Under the pieces are notes generated by a model, which saw only the letters and a program-made list of their open reading frames with translations, searched no databases and had not been told where the DNA came from. A DNA stretch of 8,901 bases from Gammaproteobacteria bacterium UBA6968 (lineage in GTDB: Bacteria; Pseudomonadota; Gammaproteobacteria; Pseudomonadales; Azotimanducaceae): positions 12,260-21,160 of the forward strand of contig DJYW01000158.1 in assembly GCA_002450255.1 (NCBI GenBank). The letters run 5' to 3'. Positions 7,054 to 8,901 of this stretch are shown here, piece by piece (position 1 is the first letter of the stretch; each line of letters starts with the position of its first letter). Position numbers and translations under genes: made by a program.

Positions 7054-7653
7054 TTACGGAAGCGGTTGCAAAGGAAGCGGCTGTTGCGAGCTCACCTCGC
7101 CAACTTCGAATGATTCAACGACAGCACCCATTTGCACTAGGCGCGGACGTAACTCATCACGCCAGACACGCGGGTTCACATCACCAACGCGCTTGAAAAC
7201 GATTTCGCCACGGGCATTTAAAAGAAAGGTTTCCGGCGCCCCGTAAACGCCAAGCTGCACGCCTAGATCGCCATTCATATCCACAACCACCGCATCGTAA
7301 GGGTTGCCATATTCAGCCAACCAACGCCGTGCCTTATTGACATCATCTTTGTAGTTCACACCAACCAAAAGAATATCGGTTTGTGCCGCGATCTGCATAA
7401 GCTGCTCATGCTCGCTGAGACAGGTCGGACACCATGTTGCCCAGACATTGACAAGCGCAGGACGGCCGGCAAAGTCCTCATTAGAAAACGACTCCGCATC
7501 CACCAGCAATCGCTGCGCTTCAAACTCGGGGAAAGCCTTGCCAATCAAAGCCGAAGGTAGCTCATGCCGATCGCCTAACGAAAAGCCAAAGTAAGCGAAG
7601 CCCACGATCAATGCGAACAAACTAAGCGGCAAGAAAAAGCTGACTCTGCTCAA
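7054..7653 (-). CDS. ccmG: Thiol:disulfide oxidoreductase CcmG (DsbE), cytochrome c biogenesis
   Basis: CcmG is a membrane-anchored periplasmic thioredoxin-fold protein that passes reducing equivalents (from DsbD/CcdA) to the apocytochrome or to CcmH, so that haem can be attached. The 199-residue product has an N-terminal membrane anchor (about 6-26) and the active site WATWCPTC with Cys75 and Cys78. The CcmG-typical GVYGAPETF (135-143) contains the cis-proline Pro140. The segment from residue 175 on is a tail beyond the thioredoxin fold, ending QPLPLQPLP. The start is TTG at 7653..7651. This places the anchor at the right position, overlaps the ccmF stop by 4 nt (TTGA), and is preceded by a good GGGAG 7 nt upstream. 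I see no in-frame ATG that would retain the anchor. Confidence 0.96.
   Translation of the reverse strand: MSRVSFFLPLSLFALIVGFAYFGFSLGDRHELPSALIGKAFPEFEAQRLLVDAESFSNEDFAGRPALVNVWATWCPTCLSEHEQLMQIAAQTDILLVGVNYKDDVNKARRWLAEYGNPYDAVVVDMNGDLGVQLGVYGAPETFLLNARGEIVFKRVGDVNPRVWRDELRPRLVQMGAVVESFEVGEVSSQQPLPLQPLP
7058..7083 (-). repeat. 15-nt tandem near repeat at the end of ccmG
   Basis: CAGCCGCTTCC (7083..7073) and CAACCGCTTCC (7068..7058) on the minus strand differ at one base and are offset by exactly five codons. Together they encode QPLPL followed by QPLP and then the stop. This looks like a short in-frame duplication that lengthened the CcmG tail. Confidence 0.55.
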
Positions 7654-8901
7654 GGACTGACTCCCGCTGTGAGCGCTTTTTCCTCGCGCATTTGACGCCG
7701 CTTACGCAGTCGTGCGTAGCGACGATCCAAGGTTGCAATCGTTCCGCCCAGAGCCATTAGGAGCGCCCCGATCCAAATCCAGCGTACCAGTGGTTTCATA
7801 TGCATTCGCACCGCCCAGGCCCCGTCACCTAACGGCTCTCCCAATGCGATGTAGGTATCGGAGAACAATCCGGCATGAATACCGGCTTCAGTCATAACGT
7901 TGCCACCAGCCAGGTAGCGACGTTTTTCCGGCCGCAATTCGAACTGTCCGCTAAGACCGCCTTCGACCAAAAAGACACCCTGCTCCGCCACATAATTGGG
8001 GCCGCGCGTCTCTACAGCGCCAAGAAAGGTGACCTCCAAACCACCCAGCATCGCTTGGTCCTGTGGTGCCATACGGACATCCGATTCGATCGATTGCGAA
8101 GATGTTATGCCCACACCAATAATCATAATAGCGAAACCAAAGTGAGCCAGGGTCATGCCCAAGTAGGCTTTGGGGATGCCCGCGCCGCGCCGCAAGCGGC
8201 GGATCAAATCTTGCGCGTGGGTAAACACCAGCCATACAGCCATAGCGACTGAGGCGAGCACCATAACGGAAGCGCTCGCTAATACCGAAGCCAACAAAAC
8301 GCAGCATAGGATCGCAGCTACCGCCATCCACCCCACTTGCATCAGTGCCGAGTAGCGCGTCCGTTTCCAATGCAACACGGGCAATAAAGCAAGCGACCCC
8401 GCCAATAGCACGGTTAAGGGCACAAAGAAGCGATCAAAGAAGGGTTTGCCAATAGAAATACGGTCGCCAGTAATCACTTCATAGCCTACCGGTGCAAGGG
8501 TTCCCCAAAGTACCACTGCTAAAGCGATAACCAAGATAACGTTGTTAATCAACATGAAGAACTCGCGACTCAGCATCGTATAGTGCAGGTGCGCCCCTGC
8601 CCGCCCGGCCCGCGTGGCGTATAGCGATAATGACCCGCCGATGACAATGCCTAGGAAGATCAAGATATACAGCCCACGTTCCGGATCAACTGCAAAAGCA
8701 TGCACCGAAGTCAGAATACCCGAGCGGACGATGAAAGCGCCCAACAGTGACAAGGAGAAAGCGGCTATCGCCAACAGCAGTGTCCAGCTCTTGAAAATGC
8801 CGCGCTTCTCGGTCACCGATAGCGAGTGCAACAACGCGGTGGCTGCGAGCCATGGCATAAACGATGCGTTTTCGACCGGATCCCAAAACCACCAGCCACC
8901 C
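7650..8901 (-). CDS. ccmF: Cytochrome c haem ligase subunit CcmF (C-terminal part, start outside window)
   Basis: CcmF is the large integral-membrane core of the System I cytochrome c synthetase. It takes haem from holo-CcmE and, with CcmH and CcmI, joins it to the CXXCH of apocytochrome c. The visible 416 codons are roughly the C-terminal two thirds of a protein usually near 650 residues. The frame is open to the window edge and enters with [18 protein letters not shown], the WWD haem-handling motif. Later blocks include [12 protein letters not shown] (His at visible residue 67) and TLAHFGFA (His 253), which match the two transmembrane haem b ligands known in E. coli Ccm[11 protein letters not shown] (His 106) probably carries a conserved periplasmic His. 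The C-terminal part has [19 protein letters not shown] and a last membrane helix near [18 protein letters not shown], then a basic cytoplasmic tail. Several membrane helices are evident. The stop overlaps the ccmG start by 4 nt. Confidence 0.96.
   Translation of the reverse strand, partial: GGWWFWDPVENASFMPWLAATALLHSLSVTEKRGIFKSWTLLLAIAAFSLSLLGAFIVRSGILTSVHAFAVDPERGLYILIFLGIVIGGSLSLYATRAGRAGAHLHYTMLSREFFMLINNVILVIALAVVLWGTLAPVGYEVITGDRISIGKPFFDRFFVPLTVLLAGSLALLPVLHWKRTRYSALMQVGWMAVAAILCCVLLASVLASASVMVLASVAMAVWLVFTHAQDLIRRLRRGAGIPKAYLGMTLAHFGFAIMIIGVGITSSQSIESDVRMAPQDQAMLGGLEVTFLGAVETRGPNYVAEQGVFLVEGGLSGQFELRPEKRRYLAGGNVMTEAGIHAGLFSDTYIALGEPLGDGAWAVRMHMKPLVRWIWIGALLMALGGTIATLDRRYARLRKRRQMREEKALTAGVSP
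7661..7665 (-). promoter_or_regulatory. Ribosome binding site for the ccmG TTG start
   Basis: GGGAG on the minus strand lies 7 nt before the TTG at 7653..7651, inside the last codons of ccmF. It supports the TTG as the true ccmG start and suggests that translation is coupled to the end of ccmF. Confidence 0.65.

Noticed and set aside
7951..8370. 139-codon minus-strand frame overlapping ccmF in another phase
   Set aside because: It lies wholly inside the conserved C-terminal part of ccmF, and its Gly/Arg/Cys-rich composition is what a shifted frame of membrane-protein codons gives.
8471..8503. Possible loss of a conserved CcmF histidine (Tyr in [10 protein letters not shown] where I recall His in E. 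coli)
   Set aside because: I could not align the position to a known essential His with certainty. The functional periplasmic His more likely corresponds to [10 protein letters not shown], which is intact.

Overview
The window reads as a chromosomal stretch from a gammaproteobacterium outside the enteric group. ZipA is essentially a gammaproteobacterial division protein. The condensin gene is a true smc rather than mukB, and the cytochrome c maturation proteins are of the Gram-negative System I type. Base composition is moderate (about half G+C by eye) and looks uniform. There is no sign of a mobile element, phage, CRISPR array, rRNA or tRNA. All confident genes lie on the minus strand, so transcription runs from high to low coordinates.

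Layout in the direction of transcription: (1) 8901 to 5353 is the tail of a ccm operon, ccmF (its start lies beyond the window edge), ccmG, ccmH and ccmI. The genes overlap by 4 nt, are 11 nt apart, and overlap by 8 nt, so they are almost certainly one translationally coupled transcript. (2) 5352 to 4766 is a 587-bp spacer without a convincing gene. It holds weak terminator-like hairpins, a 33-nt tract with no G on the transcribed strand, small palindromes, a 60-bp-spaced near repeat just upstream of smc, and an odd plus-strand pair of reading frames joined at an A-AAA-AAC heptamer. (3) 4765 to 1247 is smc, complete and intact. (4) 1246 to 1111 is a 136-bp spacer. (5) 1110 to 34 is zipA, starting at TTG. 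(6) An ATG 14 nt past the zipA stop may open the next gene; ligA is the usual neighbour, but only about six codons are visible.

Two functional modules meet here. CcmF, CcmH and CcmI form the haem-ligation machinery on the periplasmic face of the inner membrane, and CcmG supplies reductant so that apocytochrome CXXCH cysteines stay reduced. Smc organises and segregates the chromosome, and ZipA tethers FtsZ polymers to the membrane at the division site. The smc-zipA(-ligA) order is a familiar gammaproteobacterial arrangement. Having the ccm operon end directly upstream of it is the less familiar part.

This is mostly ordinary core genome. I do not see a previously undescribed system. The only stretch with unexplained structure is the ccmI-smc spacer, and the signals there are weak.
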